A stretch of 64,000 nt of DNA from Ochotona curzoniae (Eukaryota > Chordata > Mammalia > Lagomorpha > Ochotonidae), in the NCBI RefSeq assembly GCF_017591425.1, contig NW_024464918.1:24890001-24954000 (forward strand), read 5' to 3'. Below are positions 11,737 to 21,345 of the stretch, piece after piece. Under the pieces are notes generated by a model, which had not been told where the DNA came from, ran no database searches, and was given only the letters and a program-made list of their open reading frames with translations. A program made the translations under genes and the position numbers. Positions within the stretch are counted from its first letter, which is position 1. Every line of letters starts with the position of its first letter.

Positions 11737-12134
11737 AGGCCAATGACTATATATAAAAATGGTCAAAATACTAAACATCAGGCAAATGTAAATGAAAGTC
11801 TCAATGTGGTATCACCACCCCCATCAGAATGGGGGAAACACAGAGGACAGAAGATAATAATTGCTGGCCAGGATGTGGAGAAAGGGAAATGCTTGCACAC
11901 TGTTGGTGGGAATGTAAACTAGAGCAGCCACTGTGAACAACAGTATGGAAATTTCTTAAATATCTTGAAATAGACTTGCCCTATGAACCAACAACCCTAC
12001 ATCTATGTATGTACCCAAGAGACATAATCACATTGCATTGGATATATGCGCCACCATGTTTGTAATGGCACTGTTCACAAGAGACAAATCATGGGATCAA
12101 TCAAGGTGTCCATCATCAGATGAATGACTAAAGA
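11737..12134 (+). mobile_element. L1 ORF2 3' part, left segment
   Basis: Encodes the decayed end of ORF2p. Landmarks in order: CAATGTGGTATCACCACCCC, AGAATGGGGGAAACAC, GGCCAGGATGTGGAGAAAGG, ACACTGTTGGTGGGAATGTA, GAACAACAGTATGGAAATTT and CCTATGAACCAACAACCC. Frame-breaking changes are common. The element is interrupted at 12135 by a CSINE and continues at 12445. Confidence 0.85.
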
Positions 12135-12442
12135 GGGGCTGGAGTGGGATACAGCAATCTTATCCTGTGCCCTGTAGTGCCATCTTCCCTTCTGGGCATC
12201 AGTTTGTGTCTGTCCGCTTAACTTTAGTTCCAGCTCTCTACTTAAGGCCTCAGAAAACAACAGAGAATGGCCCAAGACCTTGGGACCTTGCACCCATGTA
12301 GGAGAGCCAGAGGAAGCTCCTGGCTCTAGGCTTCAGATCAGCTCAGCTCTGGCCATTGCAATCATTTGGGAAGTGAACCAGTTTCTCTGTCTCTCCTCTG
12401 TATAAAATCTGCCTTTCAAATAAAAACAAATCTTAAAAAAAT
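12135..12442 (+). mobile_element. CSINE nested in L1
   Basis: Sense SINE: GGGGCTGGAGTGGGATACAG, TAGTTCCAGCTCTCTACTTA, GAATGGCCCAAGACCTTGGG, CTCCTGGCTCTAGGCTTCAG, TCAAATAAAAACAAATCTTA. It splits the ORF2 sequence exactly between GATGAATGACTAAAG and the TATAGAATATATAG segment, so it inserted after the L1. Confidence 0.9.
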
Positions 12443-12444
12443 AA

Positions 12445-12551
12445 TGATATAGAATATATAGATCGGTTTTTCTGTGTGTATACACACATAATGGAATACT
12501 ATTCAGCTATAAAAAGAATGATATTCGACCATTTGCATCAAAATGGATGCA
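12445..12551 (+). mobile_element. L1 ORF2 3' part, right segment
   Basis: Continues the L1 from before the nested SINE: ACACACATAATGGAATACTA, TTCAGCTATAAAAAGAATGA, CATTTGCATCAAAATGGATG. It is cut at 12551 by a second CSINE, and I do not find its continuation on the far side. Confidence 0.85.
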
Positions 12552-12861
12552 GACCCTGCATTGTAGCCTAGTAGGTTAAGCCACCACCTACAGCACTGGC
12601 ATTCCATGTGGTTGTGGATTTGATTCCCAGCTCATCCACTTCCAATCATATTCCTTGGTAGTACATCTGGGAACATGTTTGAGGATGGCCCAGGTGTTTG
12701 GGTCACTGTACCCATGAGGAAACTTGAAAGAATCTCCTTGCTCCTGGCTTTGGCCTGGCCAAACTCTGGCCATTACATCCATTTGAGAGTGAACCAACAA
12801 GTGAAAGATCTCTGTCTGTAACTGACTTTCAAATATATAGAATAAATCTTATTTTAAAAAG
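12552..12861 (+). mobile_element. CSINE at the L1 right edge
   Basis: Sense SINE of a divergent subfamily: CCCTGCATTGTAGCCTAGTA, GGTTAAGCCACCACCTACAG, GGATTTGATTCCCAGC (B-box region), GAGGATGGCCCAGGTGTTTG, CTCCTGGCTTTGGCCTGGCC, then an A-rich tail. It probably ended or replaced the L1 3' end. Confidence 0.88.
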
Positions 12862-12982
12862 TTGGTGTAGCTGAAGTTTATTTTGTTGAGAATCAGGCAC
12901 TCCAATAAGAGGTGTGAAGGGGACACCCCAAGCAGCAACCTCAGTACTCTGTTGAATACCTTCACCTATACCTACTTTAAAA
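12862..12982. other. short unassigned spacer
   Basis: Separates two CSINEs. It ends in the 5' target-site duplication of the next one. Confidence 0.5.
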
Positions 12983-12996
12983 AGATTAGTATTATA

Positions 12997-13312
12997 GGGC
13001 CCGGCGGCGTGGCCTATAGCGGCTAAAGTGCTCACCTTGAATTCCCTGGGATCCCATATGGGCGCCGGTTCTAATCCCGGAAGCTGCACTTCCCATCCAG
13101 CTCCCTGCTTGTGGCCTGGGAAAGCAGTCAAGGACGGCCCAAAGCCTTGGGACACTGCACCGTGTGGGAGACCTGGAAGAAGTTCCTGGATCCTGGCTTT
13201 GGATCGGCATAGCATCGGCTATTGTGCTCACTTGGGGAGTGAATCATCGGACAGAAGATTTTCCTCTCTGCATATCTGACTTTCCAATAAATAAATAAAT
13301 CTGAAAAAAGAG
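12997..13312 (+). mobile_element. young CSINE with perfect target-site duplication
   Basis: Full-length sense SINE, the least decayed here. The tRNA-like head keeps an A box (TGGCCTATAGCGG, 13010-13022) and a B box (GGTTCTAATCC, 13067-13077), the internal RNA polymerase III promoter. The middle is TGGCCTGGGAAAGCAGTCAA and the end is CCAATAAATAAATAAATCTG with an A-rich tail. AGATTAGTATTATA flanks it at 12983-12996 and 13313-13326. It is a copy of the subfamily I associate with pikas, and retained CpGs also point to youth. Confidence 0.96.
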
Positions 13313-13326
13313 AGATTAGTATTATA

Positions 13327-14424
13327 TACTCTACCCTTATAAGCCAATATTAGAATTTTTTTCTCATACTAAGACTCTGAATCTATAAACTTCTCTCCTT
13401 ACTTTTGTCTGCTTCTTTGAGCTGTATAAAATATATCAAGTCCCTCTCAAGCTTAGTTACTTTTCCATAGACAACAACTAAATATTTTATATGGGCATGC
13501 AGAAAGCTGGGAGAAAACGCAGAACACCAGTCTCTGACTTCATGAGGTCTGGAAGTTGCTCCTTTTCTTTCACAAAGTCTCTTTAACATTACTAATTCCC
13601 TTTAGTTTCTCTCATGTAACGTATTCCTTAACCCACCTCAAGCATTTAAAACAAGAAACATAAAGCTCTATAAATTTCTCTTGATGTACTAATGCAAACT
13701 ACACTGCCATTATTAAGTAACTTATCTTTGCATCTCTATTAGCATTGAAAACAGACCTTGTGCATCGTTGAGTGCTTGATAAATATTTATGAAAGACTTT
13801 GGTCACTCCAGTGTTTCTCATGAGGCCTTAGTGATTTAAATTATTCTATTAACTTCTCATGTGTGGACACAAGCATAGAATGACTACACATGATTAAGCA
13901 TGATTAAAACAAATGCTTAAGGAAGCACTAATAAATCACAGATGTCTTGGAAGTTTCTTAAAGAAGAAATTAAATCTACCTTACACAATTCCTGTGAAGA
14001 TATTTACATTCAAGTGAATCTTTTGTCCCAGTGAAGTCCCTAAATGGTTAATATTCTCAAATTAAAAAAAAAAAAAGCCTGAAAACATTCCTGCCTTAGC
14101 TTGTTATTCCTGATAACTGTGTGGACTGCACACAGTGCTTTTGGACTAAGGCAATTAGATTCAAATATTTCTCCCAAATGCTCACATTCTCAAATTTAGA
14201 TTGAATAAGTGTCATGTTAACATGCTCTCTTTACCTTCTGAGACCTTTCCCTTCTGCCACACAAAGTATGCCTGTGGTGTTGAACCTAGAGTTCTTTCAG
14301 TGTAATAGGCCCTGTGCTTATTTGTGTCTCAAAGACTGACATTCAAGGAGTACAGTATCTGATGATGAAAAAACAAATGCAGATGTTCCATTTGGCTGTG
14401 ACCAGCAGTAAAGTTAGAAGTGAG
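13327..14424. other. unassigned DNA, possible LINE2/MIR trace
   Basis: The word GTTGAGTGCTTGATAAATAT near 13768 resembles the L2 terminus but is too short to call. A run of A lies at 14063-14075. Otherwise nothing is recognised. Confidence 0.4.
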
Positions 14425-14514
14425 GTCTACAGCCATACCACCCTGAACGCTCTGAAGCTCATCTGATCTCAGAAGCTAAGCAGGGTCAGGCCTGGTTAGT
14501 ACTTGGGTGGGAGA
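14425..14514 (+). pseudogene. 5S rRNA pseudogene, 3' truncated
   Basis: Starts exactly at the 5S 5' end (GTCTAC.GCCATACCACCCTG) and follows the 5S sequence through AAGCTAAGCAGGGTC (the A box), GGCCTGGTTAGTACTTGG and ATGGGAGA, with a GGG for GAT-type change. About 90 of roughly 120 nucleotides remain. The sequence departs inside the C box, so the helix IV/V closing part, the 3' strand of helix I and the terminator are missing. A CGCCCGATCTCG to CTCTGAAGCTCA-type replacement also spoils helix III. There is no oligo-T stop nearby. It cannot give a normal 5S RNA, and looks like a retroposed or partial copy. Confidence 0.93.
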
Positions 14515-14958
14515 AGTGTGGAACAGATCCTTGCTCCTGTATAACATCTACTACTCTGCCTCTCCATTGGCTGTGCTGGTTCATTAGCCATTAATGTTTG
14601 ATTGAGCCTTGTACTTTCCAAATATTAGTATTTTTGTAATGAATCTTAGCTCTTTCCCAGTAATAGCTATTATGTCGTGCTTCTTATCCTCAAGTGAATG
14701 ACTTTTTTTTCCCCCTGTGGCACATAATATTTTGCTTTACTAGTACTTGCAACATCTCAGAGGATGCAAATTCACTTTTTATTCTCTGGCTACAGTATAC
14801 TCTTTTCTGGCATTTTGCACTCCTGTGTCCATAGTTTTTCTTTTTTTTTTAATTATTCCAGGTTCCTCTTCCAAAAATCTTCTATAAAATTGGCAGAATG
14901 AGATATAGCTATTCCACCAGGACTGAGTGCATATTTCTCAGCCAACAAAGTTAGTGTT
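14515..14958. other. unassigned non-coding DNA
   Basis: T-rich patches at 14703-14715 and 14841-14851. No element is recognised. Confidence 0.5.
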
Positions 14959-14970
14959 TGCTCATTTTTT

Positions 14971-15285
14971 CTGATTTATTTTTATTTATGTAAAGGCAGA
15001 TTTTACAGAGAAGATTTTACAGAGAGATCTTCCATCTGCTGATTTACTCTGCAAGTAGCCGCAATGTTCAGAGCTGAGCCAACCCAAAGCCAGGAGCCAG
15101 GAGCTTCCTCCAGGTCTTTCATGCAAGTGCAGGATCTCAAGGCTTTGGGCCATCCTCTACTGCTTTCCCAGAACACAAGCAGGGAACTGGATGCAAAGTG
15201 GAGCTGCCAGAACATGAACTGGCACCAATATGGAATCCCAGCATGTGCAAGGCAAGGACTTAGCCACTGATCAATCGCACCAGGC
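14971..15285 (-). mobile_element. CSINE, pika-type, antisense
   Basis: T-rich tail, GAGAGATCTTCCATCTGCTG, AGCCAGGAGCCAGGAGCTTC, CAAGGCTTTGGGCCATCC, GGAACTGGATGCAAAGTGGA and head CACCAGGC. TGCTCATTTTTT (14959-14970) and TGTTCATTTTTA (15289-15300) are plausible target-site duplications with two differences. Confidence 0.93.
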
Positions 15286-15295
15286 TATGTTCATT

Positions 15296-15613
15296 TTTAT
15301 TTTTAAGATCCATCTATTTGAAAGGCAGAGTAGCAGAGAGATAAATGAGTGAGGAGAGATCTTCTGTCTGCAGGTTCATTCCCCTAATAGCCTCAATAGC
15401 CAGGGCTGGGCCAAACCAGAGCTCTGGAACTGCATCATGTCTTCCTATCTGTGGTAAGGACCTGGGTACTTGAACCATCTTCCACTGCCTGCCCAGGCGC
15501 ATTAGCAGAGGACTGGATTGGAAGCAATGCAGCCAAGACTGGAATAGGCACTCCTATAGAGGATGCTGTCATCACAAGCCATAGTTTCACCAGATGTGCC
15601 ACAAGGCCAGCAC
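15296..15613 (-). mobile_element. CSINE, older type, antisense
   Basis: Directly abuts the previous SINE in the same orientation: TTTAAGATCCATCTATTTGA, GGAGAGATCTTCTGTCTGCA, AGCCAGGGCTGGGCCAAACC, TGCCCAGGCGCATTAGCAGA and the head CACAAGGCCAGCACC. The younger SINE probably landed at the older one's tail, a common preferred site. Confidence 0.9.
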
Positions 15614-17329
15614 CTGGTGATATGTTCTTATCCAGAGAAATTTTAACCAGTTAAACTTTGTATAACCAACCCATCTGTTACTGAGTTTATGAAAGCCTGT
15701 AATCCCTAGGAATCATAACAGTGTTCTCAATTAAAAGGCCTGTCCAAATGCAAATCCACTCATGACGTTGTTGTAAATATTTTTTGTGCTGAAATGACAC
15801 ACTTCAAAAATCAGGAATAGTGCTGAGGAAGAGAGTGGATCCTAGTGCTGATAATTGTTCTCTTTGAAGATCAGGCTTTTGGAAATACGGTATGGAACAA
15901 ATTCTAAGCCTATGACGTTGCTGAGAACCTGAGCAGCAGTCAGCCCACACATGTTAGACATTAATAATTAAAATAACTGGGTTTTCCAAATTATTTGCCA
16001 ACAAGACAAAGTGTTTATAGTTCTTTTAAGTTGTGAGGAGGATATACCTGCAAAAAGAAAACATTTCTAACAGTTTTTTTTTAAATTGTTAAATACCTTC
16101 TGTTTTGCACTCTCAAAACTTGATTATTATGAACAAAGAAAGCTGTACCAGAGAACTTGTTATTCTGCTTTCAATTTCATATATACTCCCTGTTCTCCCA
16201 CAGTAATATTTTAAATCAGCTTGTGTTACTTCATCTCTAGATATCAGTTTCCTTTGAGAAATAATACAAAACAGCTCCTGTCATTTTACCTTTCGATTTC
16301 TGACTCCATTCTGTTTAAATTCACTCTGTATTTGCAATTGCTACTTGCCATAGCCTGACAATACTTTTTAAGTGAAAATAACATAGATACACTTTCTGAT
16401 AACCTAGAATTTAAGTATGTTTGTTTTAAAAGCAATTTACTCACAAAATCAAGAACTTTGCGCAAATACAAAAAGAGAAAAAGCCACATGGATTGTGGTG
16501 CTAGCAGTAACCTTAGGGTACCCTTGGGCAGGGGTAGAAACAAAGACATTCAGGTAATACCTACATTCTCTCTGTGAATTCAGAGCAAGGACCCAGCCTC
16601 ATGCAGTGAAAGAAAAGATCAATTCAATTTCTCATTAATTCTAAAATAATTTTAAGAGTCATCCAAACCATCACTTCCTTTTCCATTTGCAACACATTTG
16701 TCCCCAGATGCACAACAGATTGAGACTGAGTTGCCACTCTCCCAGTGCCACACCTAATTGTAAGGGCCATTACCCTAAAGCCAAGTTAGTTATGAGGGTC
16801 CAGCGGACCTCCAGAATCTCAGATCATTTTCATGGTTGAGAATAAGGTGTGGATCAGCCACATACTGTCCCCATAGGCTTTCCTCTTAGATGGGGCACCA
16901 GCAGAAGGCAGACACATTGCACACAAGTTTATCCAAGAAGATCAGATCTTGCCTTTTGGTTTCACCATGGAAGCCTAGAATCACAACACAAGTGATGCTG
17001 GATGCCTGTTCCACATTTTATGAACAGTACATGTTGACCAGATTTCTGTGAATTTTTTTTTTCTCATTGTGATTGAATAGTCAAGTTGGGCTACCGTTCA
17101 TCATTATATAAGAAAAGTTTTAGGGGTAAAAACTGAGTTCCTCTCACTTGAGCCAAGTGGATTTTCTCCCCTATGTAGTCCTGATGGAACTACTGCCCAC
17201 TATCCTGTGAGTTGGAGTCTCATGACATAACAGCCTTTCCGTAAAATCTGACAGTGCAACATATAAAGCAGTCAACTCTGACCTAGCCCTGGTACACATG
17301 ACATGAAAGAAAGGGCAGAATAGCCTTAA
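15614..17329. other. unassigned non-coding DNA
   Basis: 1.7 kb with no nameable repeat or gene. The minus-strand open frame at 16286-16549 (87 codons) is hydrophobic but shows no known domain and no gene context. Confidence 0.5.
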
Positions 17330-17530
17330 ACTTAGACTGATTTGAATTCAGGTTTTAGTTCCATCATCTACCACTGTGCTGTTGGGCAAATGAGCTATGT
17401 TTTCCAGCGTTGAAATTGACTATCTGTGAAGCAGAGATGCTAATCCCTATGCTGTCAAATTGTCAAAGTTAATAGTGTACATAGCGTACCAGCACAGGCC
17501 TTGTACAAAATGTTCAGCAAACGGTAGCCC
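17330..17530 (+). mobile_element. MIR fossil
   Basis: Sense MIR: TTTGAATTCAGGTTTTAGTT, CATCATCTACCACTGTGCTG, TTGGGCAAATGAGCTATG, then a degraded CATCTGTAAAATGGG counterpart and TGTTCAGCAAACGGTAGCCC at the end. Confidence 0.65.
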
Positions 17531-17799
17531 TCACTGTGAAACTGAAGCAGGTTGTCACACAGTGTCCAAGAGTGTGGCCTTGGCCTTCAGAACAGGTACA
17601 AGAGAATCACAGCTTTTTCCCTCAAGGAAATGACGGTGGACAAATTAACATAATCTCTCTAAGCCTCACTTTATTCATCTACAAAATGAAGATAATGATA
17701 GCTCAAAGGTTTTTCCCTTTTCGTCTTACAATTAACTGATAGTATTAATGCTTGGCATGTAATAAGACATTAAATAGCAATAATGTTATTGCTGTTTTG

Positions 17800-17960
17800 T
17801 TAAATCTTCATGAGTTCTCTTATTTAGGTTTAATATATCTATTTTATAGTGAGAAAACTAAAGTTCAGTGAGCCTAAGAAAATTAACCCACATTCAAATG
17901 TTTAAGTAGCACAGCTGAGATTTTATTCAGCGTCTAACATGTCTCCAAATGTTCCCAATA
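17800..17960 (-). mobile_element. MIR fossil, antisense
   Basis: ATTTTATAGTGAGAAAACTA, AAGTTCAGTGAGCCTAAGAA and AAGTAGCACAGCTGAGATTT match the MIR core read backwards ('ttttacagatgaggaaactgaggc...'). Confidence 0.7.
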
Positions 17961-18154
17961 TACTGAATTCCCTGCACACTGCTACTTGTTTCCAGAGACT
18001 CTGTCGATCAAATTTTTGTCTTTTACTCATGTTTTTTTAGACAAAATAGAAATAGTAAAATAATTATGTATTAGATTTTTCAGGAGAAATTTTAGCTTTT
18101 TAGTGAATTGTCAAATTGACACATTTTTCCCAGAATTTTAAGTTTTCCCCAATT

Positions 18155-18417
18155 AATGACAAGGTTTAATGGTTATGAAAAACTCCATGTTTGATAAGGG
18201 CAAGTTTCTTTTACTGTAATATGATGATAATAATGGCCTTACAGAAGGAATTTGGGAGAATTCCCTCTGGTAAAGTTCAGCAATGAAGCCATTCTGTCCC
18301 AGGCATTTCTTTGTGGGTAGGATCTTTATTACTGATTCAATTTCCATTTTGATTATTGATGTTATTTATTGTGTCTGTGTCCTCATGTCTCAGTTTTGGT
18401 AGATTGTAAGGGTATAA
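18155..18417 (-). mobile_element. L1 ORF2 fragment, inverted 5' part
   Basis: Minus-strand translation gives the start of the reverse transcriptase domain: an EIESVIKILPTKK segment, a GQNGFIAELYQ segment (L1 usually PGPDGFTAEFYQ) and, at the left edge, an ITIKP-like remnant of the I-x-L-I-P-K-P motif. Stops and frame breaks are present. It joins, head to head, an L1 piece on the + strand that starts only a few codons further along ORF2. This is the layout of a 5' inversion by twin priming. Confidence 0.8.
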
Positions 18418-18850
18418 CAAAAATGAAAAGTATAGACCAGTGTCTTTTGGGAACATAGTTGTAAAATCCTCAGCAAAATATTAACTGTGGTAAATAACAG
18501 TGGAACATTACTCAGCTATCAAAGGGATGAAATTTTCCAACAAAACTGATGCAACTGGAAACCAGTATGCTTAATAAATAAATCCAGTCTCAAAAAGTCA
18601 AATGTCACTTGATGTGTATATGGCAGTTAATACAGAGCACAAAAACTATATAGGCATGAAACAGACATCTTGTGATATGATTGTCATTTTTAGCCCTTGT
18701 TTATATTTGAGTCAAATTGTGGTCTTCCTACTTTTCACATGTTCAATATTATGGTTAGTGGTGAATTAAGCATATGATTCTATGGTAAATTCAAATTATA
18801 CCTTCCCAAAAGTTAATGAAAACAGGGAACAAAAATGGTTATAATATTTC
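18418..18850 (+). mobile_element. L1 3' part (ORF2 pieces and 3' UTR)
   Basis: Opens with AAAAGTATAGACCAGTGTCT and AAAATCCTCAGCAAAATATT, coding for the KYRPxSxxNxxxKILxKIL stretch. It then jumps to the last ORF2 segment (GTGGAACATTACTCAGCTAT, TGATGCAACTGGAAACCAGT), so over 1 kb of ORF2 is deleted near 18485. The 3' UTR (ATGGCAGTTAATACAGAGCA, TTATATTTGAGTCAAATTGT, TGAATTAAGCATATGATTCT) follows. Confidence 0.8.
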
Positions 18851-20650
18851 ATTCTTAATCTGTTTATAAAAGTTTTGGTTAACATTAGAAAATGTGAAAT
18901 TTTTTGATAAACATTATCTATGAAACTCACTGATATAACAAAAGAAATTTTGAGGATGAAATGATATTAGTCACTATGTGAAAGAAGCCCCATTGTATTG
19001 ATGTCAAAAATTTCTGATGATAACCGTAAACAATGTTTTTTTGTTTTTTTTTTTTCTTCAGAGCCAGAGAACAGAGCTAAAAGTTTAGATTTAGACTCTG
19101 GACTTGGACACCCGTAACACGGAGTCCTCACCCTATCAGTAATTGTCATCTTGTACCTCATTTCCTCTTAGTGAAATCAGCCGAATACATTATCAGAGTA
19201 CAGATAGATTAAGATCATTATTGTAAAGAACATAGTATTGCATTCATTAGTTATTTTTGTTATATTATTTTTATTGTTTTATTAATGTTATTTATTGTTT
19301 TTATTATTATTTTTCCATGTATTTAAAGTATTGAAAATTCCCAGGAGTCATAGAATATAGGATGCAATTCCTTCATTCAGGCACACTTCTAGATCACCAC
19401 ACTCATCAGTTAGCTATTTACTTAAATCTTTTCTGGCTGCTGTATACCATTTTAGAATTATGTAATTAGCAGTTTAAAGGGAGAAAATCTATGATATATG
19501 AAAAAAGTAAATATGTTTGTATGGCTATAGCATCTAAGTAGGTGTGCAAATTGATTCATTTGATCAAATAAGTGGGAAATCCATTTCAAAATCAAATTAA
19601 GAACTAAATTGAATTCAGTAGTCAAATTTGATGTTTGCAGCCTTCTATAGACAACACCAGAAGAGACCACACTATTCTCTTTTGTCTGATATGTAACAGT
19701 GGCTGTTTGTGTCTGTTTTTCCTTTTGACAGACAAAATGGAATACATAAAACATGTTGGCTTTGTAATCCACTCTCAGATTCTGAGAGAAAGGTCAAAAT
19801 TCTGTGGATCGTATCAAACCATTTATCCCCAAGCACCTGAGCCTGAGGGTATCATGGTTGTCATTTTACAATGTGTGAATCTGTTTCATCTTGTCTCCAA
19901 GGGATGTTTGTGAGGAAATCAGTTTCATGGCTGGGGCTCAGCACATGGGAATATGCTAAGTAGTACCACATCAGCTGCCTGCACAGGATTGGTCATAGAG
20001 TCTAGTCCCTTCCTTGTCCCAAGGGCTATACTGGACCCTAACCTCTCCATTCCCTCTCCCACCCCTACTTTTCTTTTCTTTCTAGGGCTAGAGACTCCCG
20101 TTCCAACAATGAGGTGAGGGAAGAGAAGGTAATGCTCAGTGCTGTAGTAATGGCAATTTGTCGACTTCTAACATCTGAATCTACCTGCCCAGGCTTCTGG
20201 TTCTCCTCCCCAGCAGGGCACTCACACCAGGCCTCTCCGCCAAGAATGCTCTCTCCCTGCGTCCAGTTGACCCCTAAGAGGTTTAAGTTGAGCCACTTTT
20301 ACCTCCATTCAAAAGGTTTCTTGATTGTCCCAGCAGTTTGGCCCTTGTTTTGTAGCTGTTTGCTGAAGCTCTTATCACAAGTACAATTAATGAGCTGTGT
20401 AAGTCACTGCTAAATCTCCCTGTGCCCCCAGAGAACAGAACACACAACAGGCTGTGGTTCACTTCTCTGATCTCAGCTCCTATGTGGTGCAGTACTCAGC
20501 ACATCAATTCTCACCATGCCCAGTAAGAATCTGTGAAGTTGATGAAGGCACTAATGAAGGATGAAGATTGTACCAAGAGGAACTTCCCTCTAAGTCTCCT
20601 CCTTTCTCATATGCAGACTAGATAAGCATAGACTTTGTTCTTGGGGCAGG
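18851..20650. other. unassigned non-coding DNA
   Basis: A T-run lies at about 19035-19055 and AT-rich low-complexity sequence at 19235-19320. Open frames at 19458-19772 (-) and 20114-20413 (+) have no domain. No repeats are nameable. Confidence 0.5.
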
Positions 20651-21345
20651 TGTGAAAGGCGCCCCTTCTGTTGTAGGGTTTTTGATCCTGAATACAGCAG
20701 CAACTTCAATTCTTGTCTCGCAGGAAAGAAGAATTTTCATGTGGACACAGTTTCGTTTTAAAGCAAGATTTATTAGAAAAGCTGAGTAAAGGAGCTCCCA
20801 TCCTAGTGACTGGAGGGGGCTTTGAAAGAGAAAGGACCCATACCTCCTGCCATAGTGGCAGGAGGAGGAAAAAGAGAAAAACCAAAATTAATGGTGGGGA
20901 AAGCATCTTTTAAAGGTTCACCTCAAAGATGTTTCTCCATAAACAAAGGAGAATTCCTGGTTTCCATGGTACCTGGCCCTGGGACAGAAAGGTGTCACTG
21001 CCCAACTTTCTCAGTCCCTTTCTGATGATAAAGAGGCCAGTCTGAAACTACCCCCTTGGCAATGACCAGAGACAGAACTGGGCTGACACTTCAGGTGGGG
21101 AATTGGTATGTTAATGTCGCCCTTGTCTCTTGAGGAAGCATGTGCTTGATATGTTAATATACCCTTGTCTCTTGGAAGAAACATGCTCTGGTGAACCCAA
21201 GACATGGTGGGGAAAATACCATTTTATATTTGAGAAAAAAATGATGACTTGGGGACCCAGAATACCCTAACTGCCTACTATCCAGGATAACTCCTCTCTC
21301 ACATCCAGTCCTGGAATCATGGTTAATTTCACATTGCTCACAGAG
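20651..21345 (-). mobile_element. probable lagomorph ERV LTR (solo or partial)
   Basis: Read on the minus strand the left part looks like R-U5: a polyadenylation signal AATAAA (20769-20774), then a segment with TCTTTCCTGCGAGACAAGAA and a CA-type end near 20651 or 20669. To the right, the U3-like part carries a 43-bp tandem duplication (21107-21149 and 21150-21192). No gag, pol or env sequence adjoins it. Boundaries are uncertain and the family was not identified. Confidence 0.45.
21107..21192. repeat. 43-bp tandem duplication in the LTR-like region
   Basis: Both units begin TATGTTAAT and share CCTTGTCTCTTG, followed by a G-A-A-G-rich part and CATG. The units differ at several positions. Duplicated U3 blocks of this size are typical of retroviral enhancers. 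Confidence 0.75.

Noticed and set aside
12829..13215. Minus-strand open frame of 128 codons
   Set aside because: It is the antisense of two CSINEs. Similar frames recur at other CSINE copies (9839, 30397, 46749, 47809), so they are repeat shadows.
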